Both the position numbers and the translations under genes were made by a program. From Vibrio galatheae (GTDB lineage: Bacteria > Pseudomonadota > Gammaproteobacteria > Enterobacterales > Vibrionaceae), in the NCBI RefSeq assembly GCF_000967545.1, contig NZ_JXXV01000007.1:62001-126000 (forward strand): a stretch of DNA of 64,000 bases, in the 5' to 3' direction. Each line of letters opens with the position of its first letter. Within the stretch, counting starts at the first letter, position 1. Positions 18,070-27,455 of this stretch are shown one piece after another. Under the pieces are notes generated by a model. The model searched no databases and was not told the origin of the DNA. It was given only the letters and a program-made list of their open reading frames with translations.

Positions 18070-19485
18070 ATGAAACTCGTTTGGTTACGTCGAGATTTAC
18101 GTGTTGAAGATAACACGGCCTTAGTGCAAGCCTGCGCCAGTGGGGAACCTGTGGTTGCACTGTACATCGCCACGCCAAAAACTTGGCAAAATCATGCTTT
18201 AGCGCCCATTCAGGCCGATTTAATCTACCGTCGGCTATTTGAGCTGCAAAAAGATCTAGCAGCTAAAAACATCAACTTGTATTACGCGCAAGTCGACTCA
18301 TTTTTGGATTCTGTGCAACTGGTCACCTCCATCGCGAAGCAGCAGGGAGTGAGTGGTGTGTGGTTTAACAAAGAATATGAGGTTGACGAGCAGCTAAGAG
18401 ATGCAAAGCTGATTGGTATGCTTGAACAAGCGGGTATTGATGGCATTGGCTGTGATGACAAGTGTCTTCTCAAGCCTGGGAGTGTCGTTAACAAGCAAGG
18501 TGATTATTTCAAAGTTTTTACCCCCTTTAAACGAGCCTACTTAGAAAAAATGTACCGACAAGCTGTGGTGGTGACGAAAGTAACTCCTGTGCGAACTCAA
18601 GGTACAGTTCAATCGTCGCAGATTGACGAATTTTCATCTCAGTGTCCGTTTGACTATCCAAGACAAACGAGTAAACGCTACCCAGTGAACATGGACGCTA
18701 TTATCAAACGATTGCGAGATTTTGAACGTTTGTCGGTCAGCAACTACCACCTTCAGCGTGACTTTCCTGCGATAGAGGGGACCAGTGAGTTATCTCCCTA
18801 CTTAGCCATCGGTGCCTTGTCTATCAGACAATGTATGGCAAGGCTAATGTTTGAACAGCAACTCCCCCTTAGTGGAGGGCGCGAGATATGGCAAAGTGAG
18901 CTAGTGTGGCGAGAATTCTACCAGCACCTCACTTATTTTGAGCCTAAGTTATCCAAAGGGAAAAGCTTTACCCCTTGGGGTGACAACCTTGTTTGGAAAA
19001 AGAGTGATAGCGCCTTTTCTGCGTGGAAAAATGGCACAACTGGCTACCCAATCGTGGATGCAGCGATGCGACAGCTCAATCAAACCGGTTGGATGCACAA
19101 TCGCCTTAGGATGATCGTTGCCAGTTTTCTAATCAAAGATTTACACCTTGATTGGCGTTTAGGTGAGCAATATTTTATGTCTCAATTGGTGGATGGCGAT
19201 TACCCTGCCAATAATGGTGGTTGGCAGTGGTGTGCCTCAACAGGGTGTGATGGACAGCCGTACTTCCGCATTTTTAATCCTGTTACTCAAGGAGAGAAGT
19301 TTGACCCTCAAGGAGAGTTTGTTCGCACTTGGATACCCGAGCTTCAAGATGTACCGGACAAGTTCATCCACCAACCTTGGAAATGGATCAATGCTAAAGC
19401 TTTGTCATATCCTAGCCCAATAGTTGATCACAAGACCGAAAGAGAGATAACCTTAAGCCTCTATAAAGAAGCGAAGGAAAGATAA
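18070..19485 (+). CDS. phrB: Deoxyribodipyrimidine photolyase
   Basis: A 471-residue class I CPD photolyase. The N-terminal antenna domain starts MKLVWLRRDLRVEDNTAL. The FAD-binding helical domain has SELSPYLAIGALSIRQC, WQSELVWREFYQHL, GYPIVDAAMRQLNQTGWMHN, RMIVASFLIKDLHLDWR and the signature NNGGWQWCASTGCDGQPYFRIFNP. The Trp residues of the electron-transfer chain appear to be present. It repairs UV-made pyrimidine dimers with blue light. It is third in the ybgA-merR-phrB operon, and its stop TAA is directly followed by the ATG of the L,D-transpeptidase gene. Confidence 0.97.
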   Translation: MKLVWLRRDLRVEDNTALVQACASGEPVVALYIATPKTWQNHALAPIQADLIYRRLFELQKDLAAKNINLYYAQVDSFLDSVQLVTSIAKQQGVSGVWFNKEYEVDEQLRDAKLIGMLEQAGIDGIGCDDKCLLKPGSVVNKQGDYFKVFTPFKRAYLEKMYRQAVVVTKVTPVRTQGTVQSSQIDEFSSQCPFDYPRQTSKRYPVNMDAIIKRLRDFERLSVSNYHLQRDFPAIEGTSELSPYLAIGALSIRQCMARLMFEQQLPLSGGREIWQSELVWREFYQHLTYFEPKLSKGKSFTPWGDNLVWKKSDSAFSAWKNGTTGYPIVDAAMRQLNQTGWMHNRLRMIVASFLIKDLHLDWRLGEQYFMSQLVDGDYPANNGGWQWCASTGCDGQPYFRIFNPVTQGEKFDPQGEFVRTWIPELQDVPDKFIHQPWKWINAKALSYPSPIVDHKTEREITLSLYKEAKER

Positions 19486-20385
19486 ATGGTGCGTAAGTTT
19501 CTCGCATTTTTGTGTTGTGTCAGTTCTCCCTTGTTTGCTGCAACGTATGAATTACCCAGCCAAGACAGTAGCATTGTAGGGCGTACGCAGTACCACAAAG
19601 TGCAAGAGGGTGAGACCCTTGCCATCATCGCCAAACAGTATGATGTTGGCTTTCTTTCGTTAATGGCAGCCAATAAAGGGGTTGATCCGTTTTTACCTAA
19701 GGCCGACTTTGTGTTGACCATCCCGACGCAAATTATACTGCCCAATGTCGCGCGCGAAGGGATAGTGATCAATCTGGCAGAGCTGAGACTCTATTACTTC
19801 GAGCCCGAGATTAACAAAGTCCACATCTTCCCAGTTGGAATTGGCCGCGTGGGTCGCGATACACCGGAAATGGAAACTACCATTAGCCAGAAACGACCTA
19901 ATCCGACTTGGACACCACCGGCATCAATTCGTCAAGAGTATTTGGCGAAAGGAATTGAGCTACCTGCTGTGGTACCTGCTGGGCCGGAAAACCCATTAGG
20001 TGAATATGCGTTGCGATTAGCCCATGGTGTTGGTGACTATCTGATACACGGTACCAACAAAGATTTTGGTATTGGGCTAAGGGTCAGCTCGGGTTGTATT
20101 CGCATGGAGCCAAAAGACATTGAGTGGTTGTTCCCTCAGGTTCAACTTGGCGAGAAGGTGACTGTGATTAATGAGCCGATTAAGGTCGCACTTGAACCAG
20201 ACCGGAGTGTGTTTTTAGAAGCGCATGAACCTTTAACGCGTAGTGATGGAATTAAGCAGCCATTAGAAATACCACAAGAGCTAAGCTGGTGGTTAGAGGC
20301 GTTTGAGCAATCTGATGTGAAAGCCAAAGCGGCAATTTTGGCACAAAATGGTGTGCCGGTAGAGATTGTCGCACCGACATTTTAA
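19486..20385 (+). CDS. LysM-containing L,D-transpeptidase (ErfK/YbiS/YcfS family)
   Basis: A 299-residue periplasmic protein with a signal peptide (KFLAFLCCVSSPLFAATY). A LysM peptidoglycan-binding motif (~36-85, YHKVQEGETLAIIAKQYDVGF) precedes a YkuD catalytic domain with HGTNKDFGIGLRVSSGCIRM, holding the His and nucleophile Cys. This layout matches the ErfK-type enzymes that anchor Braun lipoprotein to peptidoglycan. The lipoprotein gene lpp is the very next gene, convergent, which strongly supports that role. The ATG abuts the phrB stop (TAAATG), so it is co-transcribed with the photolyase genes. Confidence 0.92.
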   Translation: MVRKFLAFLCCVSSPLFAATYELPSQDSSIVGRTQYHKVQEGETLAIIAKQYDVGFLSLMAANKGVDPFLPKADFVLTIPTQIILPNVAREGIVINLAELRLYYFEPEINKVHIFPVGIGRVGRDTPEMETTISQKRPNPTWTPPASIRQEYLAKGIELPAVVPAGPENPLGEYALRLAHGVGDYLIHGTNKDFGIGLRVSSGCIRMEPKDIEWLFPQVQLGEKVTVINEPIKVALEPDRSVFLEAHEPLTRSDGIKQPLEIPQELSWWLEAFEQSDVKAKAAILAQNGVPVEIVAPTF

Positions 20386-20390
20386 AACAA

Positions 20391-20424
20391 AAAAGAAAGG
20401 GTCTGCATGCAGACCCTTTCTTTT
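20391..20424. terminator. Bidirectional terminator between the L,D-transpeptidase gene and lpp
   Basis: Perfect inverted repeat with arms AGAAAGGGTCTGC / GCAGACCCTTTCT, flanked by AAAA and TTTT, between the two convergent stops. Confidence 0.92.
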
Positions 20425-20435
20425 GAAAGACGTGA

Positions 20436-20684
20436 TTACTTAGTGTAAGACTGAGCAATGTTGTCGATACGTTCGTTCGCACGAGCTGCTTCTTCTTGTG
20501 CTGCCATAGCAGAATCACCAGATTTACGTACTTCAGATTGAAGCGCTTGAACGTCTTGGCTTAGTTGGCTTACTTGATTGCTTAGCTCATCCATTTTTGC
20601 CGTTGTCGCTTCGTCTGGACCAGACGCACAACCCGCTAGTAGAAGAACAGAAGATGCTGCAGCTGCGATCAACATTTTGTTCAT
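20436..20684 (-). CDS. lpp: Major outer-membrane (Braun-type) lipoprotein
   Basis: An 82-residue lipoprotein. The signal peptide MNKMLIAAAASSVLLLAGC ends in the lipobox LAGC. The mature part is a heptad coiled coil (MDELSNQVSQLSQDVQALQSEV). It ends in ...QSYTK, with the C-terminal Lys that in the family is linked to diaminopimelate of peptidoglycan. ATG 20684 follows AAGGAG; the longer frame to 20714 is not used. The convergent neighbour is a candidate cross-linking L,D-transpeptidase. The upstream 20685-21041 region holds its promoter and that of the divergent helicase and no other gene. Confidence 0.95.
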   Translation of the reverse strand: MNKMLIAAAASSVLLLAGCASGPDEATTAKMDELSNQVSQLSQDVQALQSEVRKSGDSAMAAQEEAARANERIDNIAQSYTK

Positions 20685-21041
20685 GTGAGAACTCCTTGCA
20701 TATATAAGTATCAATAAAATGTCCTATACCTTTTTATTGTATAGTGACCACGATCAGTGTAGCCGCAATTTTACGCTTCCTAAAGCAACCAAAAGTCAAA
20801 AAAACCCAAGAATTTAAGTAATTATCAAATTAGGTGAGCTATGTCTCATTGATATGCTTAATAGTTGCAAGCGACACATAGCTACCACAGTCGGCTGAAT
20901 TAGCACCAAAAGATTATTTTCTGTGATCTCTATCCTATTAGGGGGAATACAGTTATCATAGCCTGTTTTTATTAGAATTCGTGTTGGTTGGCACCTACTA
21001 TGCGGTGCGAGCAACGCTGCGTGACCATTTTGGAGAATACT

Positions 21042-22373
21042 TTGCACTTTAAAGATTTAGGTTTAGACAATCGCTTATTGAAGAACTTGAAGCATTTTGA
21101 CTTTAAGAAGGCGACAGAGATTCAGCAACGTGCGATTCCAGTCGCGATTGCGGGTAAAGATCTGTTGGCTTCTTCTAAGACAGGTTCGGGCAAGACGCTA
21201 GCTTTTGTTTTACCTATGCTACACAAATCGTTAAAAAACAAAGCGTTTTCTGCCAACGATCCACGCGCGGTTATTCTTGCACCGACTCGCGAGCTCGCTA
21301 AGCAAGTGTATGGTGAGCTGCGCTCTATGCTCGGTGGACTCACCTACGATGCGACCTTGATTGTTGGTGGCGAAAACTTTAACGACCAAGTAAAAGCATT
21401 GCGTCGTTACCCTAAGTTTATCGTTGCAACTCCTGGTCGTTTAGCGGATCACCTTGAGCATCGCTCTCTGTTCCTTGATGGGCTAGAGACCTTGGTATTG
21501 GATGAAGCTGATCGCATGCTTGATCTCGGTTTTGCACCAGAATTACGCCGCATTCACAATGCAGCGAAACACCGTCGCCGTCAAACCCTGATGTTTTCAG
21601 CAACTCTAGATCATGCAGAAGTTAACGACATTGCATTTGAGATGCTCGATGCACCAAAGCGAATTGCCATCGGTGCCGCGACGGAAGAGCACAAAGACAT
21701 TACTCAAAAATTCTATCTTTGTGACCATCTGGATCATAAAGAAGCGATTCTTGAGCGTATCCTTGAAGAAGCCAATTACAAGCAATTGATCATCTTTACG
21801 GCAACGCGTGTTGATACTGAGCGTCTAACCGAAAAGCTGAACGAGAAAAAACTGAAAGCCGTTGCCCTTAGTGGTGGCTTGAATCAGACTCAACGTAACA
21901 CCATTATGAGTCAGTTCGAACGTGCTGTATTCAAGATTCTCGTTACCACAGATGTTGCATCACGTGGATTGGATATTGCCAACGTGACCCATGTGGTTAA
22001 CTTTGATATGCCAAAACATACTGAAGAGTATGTACACCGCGTTGGTCGTACTGGACGTGCAGGAAACAAAGGTGATGCTGTCTCATTGGTTGGTCCAAAA
22101 GACTGGGACAGCTTTAAGCGCGTTGAAACCTACTTGCAGCAAGATCTAAGCTTTTCTGAATTGGAAGGCTTGAAAGGTAAGTTTAAAGGTTTAAAACCGA
22201 ACAAGCCTGACTTCCGGAATAAAGGTAATAGTGCGAAGAAGGCCAAGCCGCAGGCTAAGAAGACACCTAAGAAGCCTGTGAAACGTGATAAGAGCTTTCA
22301 CCAAAATGTTGCCGTCGGAGATAGCGTATTTATCCCGAAGAAGAAAACGCCGCCAAAACCTGATAGCGAATAA
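21042..22373 (+). CDS. DEAD-box ATP-dependent RNA helicase (SrmB/RhlE-like)
   Basis: A ~443-residue helicase with all core motifs: Q motif (TEIQQRAIPVAI), I (SKTGSGKT), Ia (APTRELA), II (LDEADRMLD), III (SATL) and VI (HRVGRTGRAG). A basic Lys-rich tail follows (~380-443, including SAKKAKPQAKKTPKKPVK), which probably binds RNA. It unwinds short RNA duplexes in ribosome assembly or mRNA turnover. The start is taken as TTG 21042, preceded by GGAGA at 6 bp, giving the usual HFKDLGL opening; an ATG at 20988 lacks a ribosome site. A TTG start may limit expression. Convergent with deaD. Confidence 0.92.
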   Translation: MHFKDLGLDNRLLKNLKHFDFKKATEIQQRAIPVAIAGKDLLASSKTGSGKTLAFVLPMLHKSLKNKAFSANDPRAVILAPTRELAKQVYGELRSMLGGLTYDATLIVGGENFNDQVKALRRYPKFIVATPGRLADHLEHRSLFLDGLETLVLDEADRMLDLGFAPELRRIHNAAKHRRRQTLMFSATLDHAEVNDIAFEMLDAPKRIAIGAATEEHKDITQKFYLCDHLDHKEAILERILEEANYKQLIIFTATRVDTERLTEKLNEKKLKAVALSGGLNQTQRNTIMSQFERAVFKILVTTDVASRGLDIANVTHVVNFDMPKHTEEYVHRVGRTGRAGNKGDAVSLVGPKDWDSFKRVETYLQQDLSFSELEGLKGKFKGLKPNKPDFRNKGNSAKKAKPQAKKTPKKPVKRDKSFHQNVAVGDSVFIPKKKTPPKPDSE

Positions 22374-22390
22374 TCGTACAAATAAAAAGA

Positions 22391-22423
22391 AAGCCATTTG
22401 GTACCACCAAATGGCTTTTTTTG
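22391..22423 (+). terminator. Intrinsic terminator after the DEAD-box helicase
   Basis: Stem AAGCCATTTGGT / ACCAAATGGCTT followed by TTTTT, about 20 bp after the stop. Confidence 0.9.
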
Positions 22424-22449
22424 TGAGTGTTAGTCTGCGGACGACAAGC

Positions 22450-22480
22450 AAAAAAAAGAAGCCATTAGGCTTCTTTTTAT
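22450..22480 (-). terminator. Intrinsic terminator after deaD
   Basis: Stem AGAAGCC / GGCTTCT with a 4-nt loop. On the minus strand it is followed by a run of seven T, just beyond the deaD stop at 22497. Confidence 0.9.
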
Positions 22481-22496
22481 AAGGATTTTGCTCGGA

Positions 22497-24404
22497 TTAA
22501 CCTTCGCTGCGGTTACCACGACCATGGCCACGTTCGCCACGGTAGTTGCCACGATGGTCACCGCCACGGTTGCGATCGAAACGACGTTCACCATCGCGAC
22601 CACCACGGCCACCTTCACGATTGCCTTCGCGGTTACCACGATAACCACCTTCACGGTTGCCGTCACGATTACCACGGTAACCACCGTCACGACGGCCACC
22701 ATCACGACCACGACCGCCATCACGACGAGGTTCACGGAAGTCATTAAAGTCACATACAACCGCGTCTACTTGTTTTTGACGGATACGCAGCTTACGTAGC
22801 TTGCCAGCCGTTTCAGAAGACATCGCTTTTGGAAGCTGAACGTAAGTTTCGCCTTGTGCTAGTTTGATTGCGCCGATAGAACCTTTAGTTAGGCCTAGTT
22901 CATTTGCAAGTGCACCAACGATGTCTTTAACCTGAACACCTTGCTCGCGACCAACTTGAAGCTGGTAGGTATCCCAGTCTTGATTGTTGAAGCTGCGTCC
23001 ACCTTCACGACGACCATCGCGGCCACCATCACGACGTTCTTTGCGACGTTGCTTATCACGCTCGATGGCTTCAATCATTGGGTCTTCGCCAACGTAGAAC
23101 AGTGGGCGTTTACCTTGTTGACGCTTAAGCAAAATAGCCGCTAGTGTCGCTGCGTCTAGCTCTAGAGACTCTTGTAGTTTCTCAACCAGTTCGGAGAATT
23201 TCTCTAGCGCTTTATGTTCTTTTTCTGTTTCTAGTTCAGCACCTAGCTTCGCTAGACGAGACTCTGCAACTTTATCACGGTGTGGAAGTTGGATTTCTTC
23301 CATTGATGATTTAGTCACTCGCTCGATCGTACGTAGCATACGTAACTGGTTAGTACGAACTAGAAGAATCGCTTTACCTTTACGACCAGCACGACCAGTA
23401 CGACCGATACGGTGGATGTATGACTCAACATCGAATGGGATGTCGTAGTTGAATACGTGAGTGATACGCGGCACATCAAGACCACGAGCGACTACGTCAG
23501 TTGCGACTAGGATGTCGATAACACCTTGTTTGATGTGATCAACCGTACGCTCACGTAGAGACTGAGGAATATCACCGTGTAGAGCAGCTGCTTTAAAACC
23601 ACGCGCAGACAACCAATCAGCTAGACGCTCAGTGTCTTGGCGAGTACGTACGAATACGATAGAGGCATCAGTCTCTTCAGTTTCTAGCAGACGAGACATG
23701 GCTTCGTCTTTCTCTACGCCTTTTACAACCCAGAATTGTTGCTCAACTTTGTCTACTGTGTGGTTTTTACCCGCTACGTCGACAGTTTCTGGATCACGTA
23801 GGAAGCGCTCAACAATGCTCTTAAGCATTGGAGGCATAGTCGCAGAGAATAGGACACGTTGCGCTGATTCTGGAGCGTGCTCCATGATTTCAGTGACGTC
23901 GTCTACAAAGCCCATGTTTAACATTTCGTCTGCTTCATCAAGCACGAATGTATGAACTTCATCTAGGTGTAGACGGTCACGATTGATAAGGTCTTGAACA
24001 CGACCAGGCGTACCGACAACGATTTGAGCACCGTTTTTCAGTGCGCGCATTTGATCAACGATAGACGCGCCACCGTAGATTTCGAGTACTTTAAGGCCAG
24101 AGATGTTTTTGCCTAGGTTCTTAATTTCAGCGGCAACCTGAATCGCAAGCTCACGAGTTGGAGCAAGAACAATCGCTTGAGGTTTACGCTGTGCTAGGTC
24201 TAGCTTATTAAGAAGAGGTAGAGAGAAAGCTGCTGTTTTACCAGTACCAGTTTGAGCTTTACCTAGTGCGTCTTTACCAGCCAAAAGGTGCGGGATTGCC
24301 GCTGCCTGAATTGGTGTTGGTGAAACAAAACCCATACCGTCAAGAGCTGAAAGGATAGAGTCGTTAAGCGCTAGATCGCTAAACTGAATTACAGAATCTG
24401 TCAT
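22497..24404 (-). CDS. deaD: Cold-shock DEAD-box RNA helicase DeaD/CsdA
   Basis: A 635-residue protein. The helicase core (~1-380) shows PTPIQAAAIP, AQTGTGKTAAF, APTRELA, VLDEADEMLNMGF, SATMPPML, ARGLDVPRITHV and HRIGRTGRAGRKG. A helical dimerisation region and the CsdA RNA-binding domain follow (~480-560, QLQVGREQGVQVKDIVGALANELGL). A C-terminal tail of ~70 residues is built from RDGG/RGN/REGG repeats. In E. coli the protein helps 50S assembly and mRNA decay in the cold. rnb lies divergent, ~470 bp away. The repeat-rich tail is encoded by a locally repetitive stretch, 22500-22740. Confidence 0.96.
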   Translation of the reverse strand: MTDSVIQFSDLALNDSILSALDGMGFVSPTPIQAAAIPHLLAGKDALGKAQTGTGKTAAFSLPLLNKLDLAQRKPQAIVLAPTRELAIQVAAEIKNLGKNISGLKVLEIYGGASIVDQMRALKNGAQIVVGTPGRVQDLINRDRLHLDEVHTFVLDEADEMLNMGFVDDVTEIMEHAPESAQRVLFSATMPPMLKSIVERFLRDPETVDVAGKNHTVDKVEQQFWVVKGVEKDEAMSRLLETEETDASIVFVRTRQDTERLADWLSARGFKAAALHGDIPQSLRERTVDHIKQGVIDILVATDVVARGLDVPRITHVFNYDIPFDVESYIHRIGRTGRAGRKGKAILLVRTNQLRMLRTIERVTKSSMEEIQLPHRDKVAESRLAKLGAELETEKEHKALEKFSELVEKLQESLELDAATLAAILLKRQQGKRPLFYVGEDPMIEAIERDKQRRKERRDGGRDGRREGGRSFNNQDWDTYQLQVGREQGVQVKDIVGALANELGLTKGSIGAIKLAQGETYVQLPKAMSSETAGKLRKLRIRQKQVDAVVCDFNDFREPRRDGGRGRDGGRRDGGYRGNRDGNREGGYRGNREGNREGGRGGRDGERRFDRNRGGDHRGNYRGERGHGRGNRSEG

Positions 24405-24877
24405 TGGGATCCTACTATATTATGTCAACAAAAGGTCCCATGAGCTCTACCAATTCCAATACCAATCCAGTTGAGAGCTGATTCCGTTCAGATGCGGAAA
24501 AGTCGTAAATCGCATCAAGCCACTAGGGACGTAAATTCTCTCGATGCCGCTCACTACACGCGTTGTACAACGTGGCAACTTGGCCTTAACAGTAGTCGCA
24601 TCGATTTGAGGGAGCGGATTATTCCTTAAAAGCATAAAAAAAGCCAGAAAAAATTGAATTTCATCACAATTTTTTCTAGAAATGATAATTTTTGTGTAGT
24701 TATTCGCCGTTTCGTCACCGGGTCGTATGAAGTGTGACCAAATTAGAACATTTACTAACTGATTGAATTAGCCAGCAAAGACTCGATTGTCATTCTTCTA
24801 AGCTAGCAGGGGCTTGGGCTCAGTGATATAGTGTGCGCAAATTTTTGGTTAGTGACTTACTCGGTAAAACAAGATAG
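24405..24877. promoter_or_regulatory. 473-bp divergent intergenic region between deaD and rnb
   Basis: No convincing gene is seen. It should hold both promoters and, by analogy with E. coli deaD, a long 5' leader. The most visible structure is an 11-bp perfect inverted repeat, AGAAAAAATTG (24646-24656) / CAATTTTTTCT (24667-24677), in a very AT-rich stretch. Confidence 0.5.
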
Positions 24878-26881
24878 ATGTTTCAAGATAACCCTCTACT
24901 GGCTCAACTAAAGCAGCAAATCCAAGAAAATCTGCCTAAAAAAGAAGGCACCATCAAAGCAACGGAAAAAGGCTTTGGTTTCTTAGAAGTGGATAGCAAG
25001 ACGAGCTACTTTATTCCGCCTCCGTACATGAAGAAATGCATGCATGGAGATAAAGTAAAAGCGATCATTCGCACTGAGAAAGAGCGTGAGCAAGCTGAAC
25101 CAGAAGAGCTATTGGAACAAGGTATTAACCGTTTCATCGGTCGCGTGAAATTGTTTAAAGGCAAATTAAACGTTACTCCGGATCACCCACAACTTAAAAA
25201 GTTATCTTTGAAAGCGAAAACGCACAAAGGTATCAAAAGTGATGATCTTAAAGAAGGCGATTGGGTGGTTGCTCACCTTACGCAGCATCCATTAAAAGGT
25301 GATAACGGTTTTTTCGTTGAGATTAGCGAAAAGATCACTGATGCTGACGATAAAATTGCTCCTTGGTGGGTGACGTTAGCACAAAATGATTTACCTAACA
25401 GCGAACCTGCAGGTATCGATAACTGGCAAATCAAAGATGATGCGGATCTAGAGCGTGTTGATATGACGCATGTTCCTTTTGTGACGATTGATGGTGAGTC
25501 AACTAAGGATATGGATGATGCGTTGTACGCGAAGAAAACCGACTCTGGTGACTATGAGCTAACCATTGCGATTGCTGATCCTACCGCATACATCACACCG
25601 GATAGCGAGATGGATAAAGTGGCGCGTGAACGTGGCTTTACCATTTATCTGCCTGGTCGTAACATTCCTATGCTACCGCGTGACTTAGCTGATGACTTGT
25701 GCTCATTGATTGAGGGTCAAGTTCGTCCTGCACTTTGTTGTAGCGTCACGGTCGATAAAGAGGGTGTGATTGGTGATGATATTAAATTCTTTGCCGCGCA
25801 CATTAAGTCCCATGCTCGCTTAGCTTACGATCATGTGTCTGATTGGCTGGAAAACGGCGTGTCAGAAGCGTGGCAACCAAGCGATCAAATCGCTGAGATT
25901 GTCCGTGATCTCTATGATTTCTCACGTGCACGTGCTGAGTGGCGTGAAACCTACGCGGTGGTGTTCCCAGACCGTCCAGATTACCGTTTTGAATTAAGCG
26001 AAGATAACGACGTTGTGGCGATTCATGCAGATATGCGTCGTAGCGCTAACCGCTTAGTCGAAGAAGCGATGATCACGGCGAATATCTGTGCAGGCAAGAC
26101 CTTGCAAGCGAGTTTCAACGCTGGCGTATTTAATACCCACGCAGGCTTCAAGCCTGAGAAAATCGCCGATGTGATTGCGCTGGTTAACCCAGATGGTGAA
26201 CTACCGCATACAGTAGAGTCTGTAGCGACGTTGGAAGGCTTTTCGGCATTGCGTCGTTGGTTGTCGCATCAAGACACTTCTTACCTAGATAATAGAATTC
26301 GTAAATCACAGGCTTACAGCGAAATTGGTAATCAACCTCTACCGCATTACGCAATGGGTTTGGATCTCTATGCAACATGGACTTCACCTATTCGTAAGTA
26401 CGGCGATATGATTAACCATCGTATGCTTAAGGCGCATATTTTAGGTAAAGAGCCAGTACAAACTGCAGACGACAGTGTGGGTGAAGAACTCGCAGTGCAT
26501 CGTAAACACCATAAGATTGCAGAGCGCAACGTGGGTGATTGGCTATACGCGCGCACTTTGGCGGATGAGCCAGCCAAAGAGACCAAATTCAGTGGAGAGA
26601 TCTTTGATATTAACCGTGCAGGTATGCGTATTCGTCTAATAGAGAATGGAGCCGCCGCATTTATTCCTGGCACACTCATCCTAGCAAACAAAGAGCGCTT
26701 AGAGTGCAATGGCGAAAGTGGAACCGTCTCTATAGACAAAGAGGTCGTGTATAGACTCGGTGACGTGCTTGAGGTTGTGCTTACGGATGTCAATCAAGAA
26801 CACCGCAGTTTAGTCGCTAAACCAACGCAAGTTTTTGATGACGTCAAAACTGCTGAACAAGTAGAGACTTCTGAAAAATAA
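24878..26881 (+). CDS. rnb: Exoribonuclease II
   Basis: A 667-residue RNase II. The N-terminal cold-shock domain starts [16 protein letters not shown] and includes [15 protein letters not shown]. The RNB catalytic domain has the Asp cluster [15 protein letters not shown] and [14 protein letters not shown], then [27 protein letters not shown]-terminal S1 domain follows (~560-640). The length and the short N-terminus mark it as RNase II rather than RNase R. It degrades single-stranded RNA 3' to 5'. Single gene with its own terminator at 26895; the two adjacent RNA helicases make this an RNA-metabolism neighbourhood. Confidence 0.97.
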   Translation: MFQDNPLLAQLKQQIQENLPKKEGTIKATEKGFGFLEVDSKTSYFIPPPYMKKCMHGDKVKAIIRTEKEREQAEPEELLEQGINRFIGRVKLFKGKLNVTPDHPQLKKLSLKAKTHKGIKSDDLKEGDWVVAHLTQHPLKGDNGFFVEISEKITDADDKIAPWWVTLAQNDLPNSEPAGIDNWQIKDDADLERVDMTHVPFVTIDGESTKDMDDALYAKKTDSGDYELTIAIADPTAYITPDSEMDKVARERGFTIYLPGRNIPMLPRDLADDLCSLIEGQVRPALCCSVTVDKEGVIGDDIKFFAAHIKSHARLAYDHVSDWLENGVSEAWQPSDQIAEIVRDLYDFSRARAEWRETYAVVFPDRPDYRFELSEDNDVVAIHADMRRSANRLVEEAMITANICAGKTLQASFNAGVFNTHAGFKPEKIADVIALVNPDGELPHTVESVATLEGFSALRRWLSHQDTSYLDNRIRKSQAYSEIGNQPLPHYAMGLDLYATWTSPIRKYGDMINHRMLKAHILGKEPVQTADDSVGEELAVHRKHHKIAERNVGDWLYARTLADEPAKETKFSGEIFDINRAGMRIRLIENGAAAFIPGTLILANKERLECNGESGTVSIDKEVVYRLGDVLEVVLTDVNQEHRSLVAKPTQVFDDVKTAEQVETSEK

Positions 26882-26894
26882 TACTTTCTCTACT

Positions 26895-26922
26895 GAAAAG
26901 GCGCCGATTGGCGCCTTTTTTG
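26895..26922 (+). terminator. Intrinsic terminator after rnb
   Basis: Stem AAAGGCGCC / GGCGCCTTT with loop GATT, followed by TTT, ~15 bp after the rnb stop. Confidence 0.93.
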
Positions 26923-26939
26923 TTGAGAACTATCGGCAC

Positions 26940-27305
26940 TTAGTCATGCCAAAACATCTCTTTGGGGTCTTTATCAATCTCGCGCATAATTGCCGTAAGG
27001 TCAGTACTTTGCGCAAGGTAAGGGTAGGGTATCCACTGTTCGCTATCAGAATCATGCGGCATAAAAAGTTGCCACTGATTGAGCTCGTTGTTCCAAGCCA
27101 CTTTCGCGATTGGATTCATATAGTCACAGTGGCTGGAATCGAGTAAAAAGTGTTGTTTAATAAAGACCACACCATTGTTCAACGTTTCGAAGCTGGCTTT
27201 ACCGAGTTCTGCAGGCATACTCTGATTACGCTGCTTGCAAATAAGCTGCGCTCTGCTTTCAACCTGACGTTGCAATAGACTGACTAGCCCCATTGGTACA
27301 TTCAC
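26940..27305 (-). CDS. DUF3024 family protein
   Basis: A 121-residue cytosolic protein. The C-terminal half matches the DUF3024 pattern: IAKVAWNNELNQWQLFMPH, then W.PYPYLAQSTDLTAIM and REIDKDPKEMFWHD at the end. Conserved aromatic and acidic residues are kept, but no activity is known for the family. It is convergent with rnb. The upstream side faces the Pho-box promoter of pstS. Confidence 0.72.
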   Translation of the reverse strand: MNVPMGLVSLLQRQVESRAQLICKQRNQSMPAELGKASFETLNNGVVFIKQHFLLDSSHCDYMNPIAKVAWNNELNQWQLFMPHDSDSEQWIPYPYLAQSTDLTAIMREIDKDPKEMFWHD

Positions 27306-27372
27306 CTTAACGCTATGAGTATCTCACTGATATAAACATAGTATGTACAAGATATTTGATTGTCTGTATAGG

Positions 27373-27406
27373 CTTTCACAAAAATGTCATCTAACCGCAA
27401 TAACAT
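27373..27406 (+). promoter_or_regulatory. Pho box and -10 of the pstS gene
   Basis: Two 7-mers, CTTTCAC (27373-27379) and ATGTCAT (27384-27390), with a 4-bp A spacer, match the PhoB consensus CTGTCAT-N4-CTGTCAT in spacing and most bases. A -10-like TAACAT lies at 27401-27406, 10 bp after the second repeat, where PhoB replaces the -35 box. This predicts induction by phosphate starvation. Confidence 0.75.
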
Positions 27407-27455
27407 AGCCGTGTTCAGGGTTTCATGCCCGTCGTTATTATTGTGGGAGTTTATT

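Noticed and set aside
22430..22799. Low-complexity Val/Thr/Ala-rich frames on both strands
   Set aside because: They are out-of-frame readings of the DeaD RGG-repeat DNA and its terminator.
24447..24635. 62-codon minus-strand frame between deaD and rnb
   Set aside because: No ribosome site and no recognisable protein features; it lies where a deaD leader and promoter are expected.
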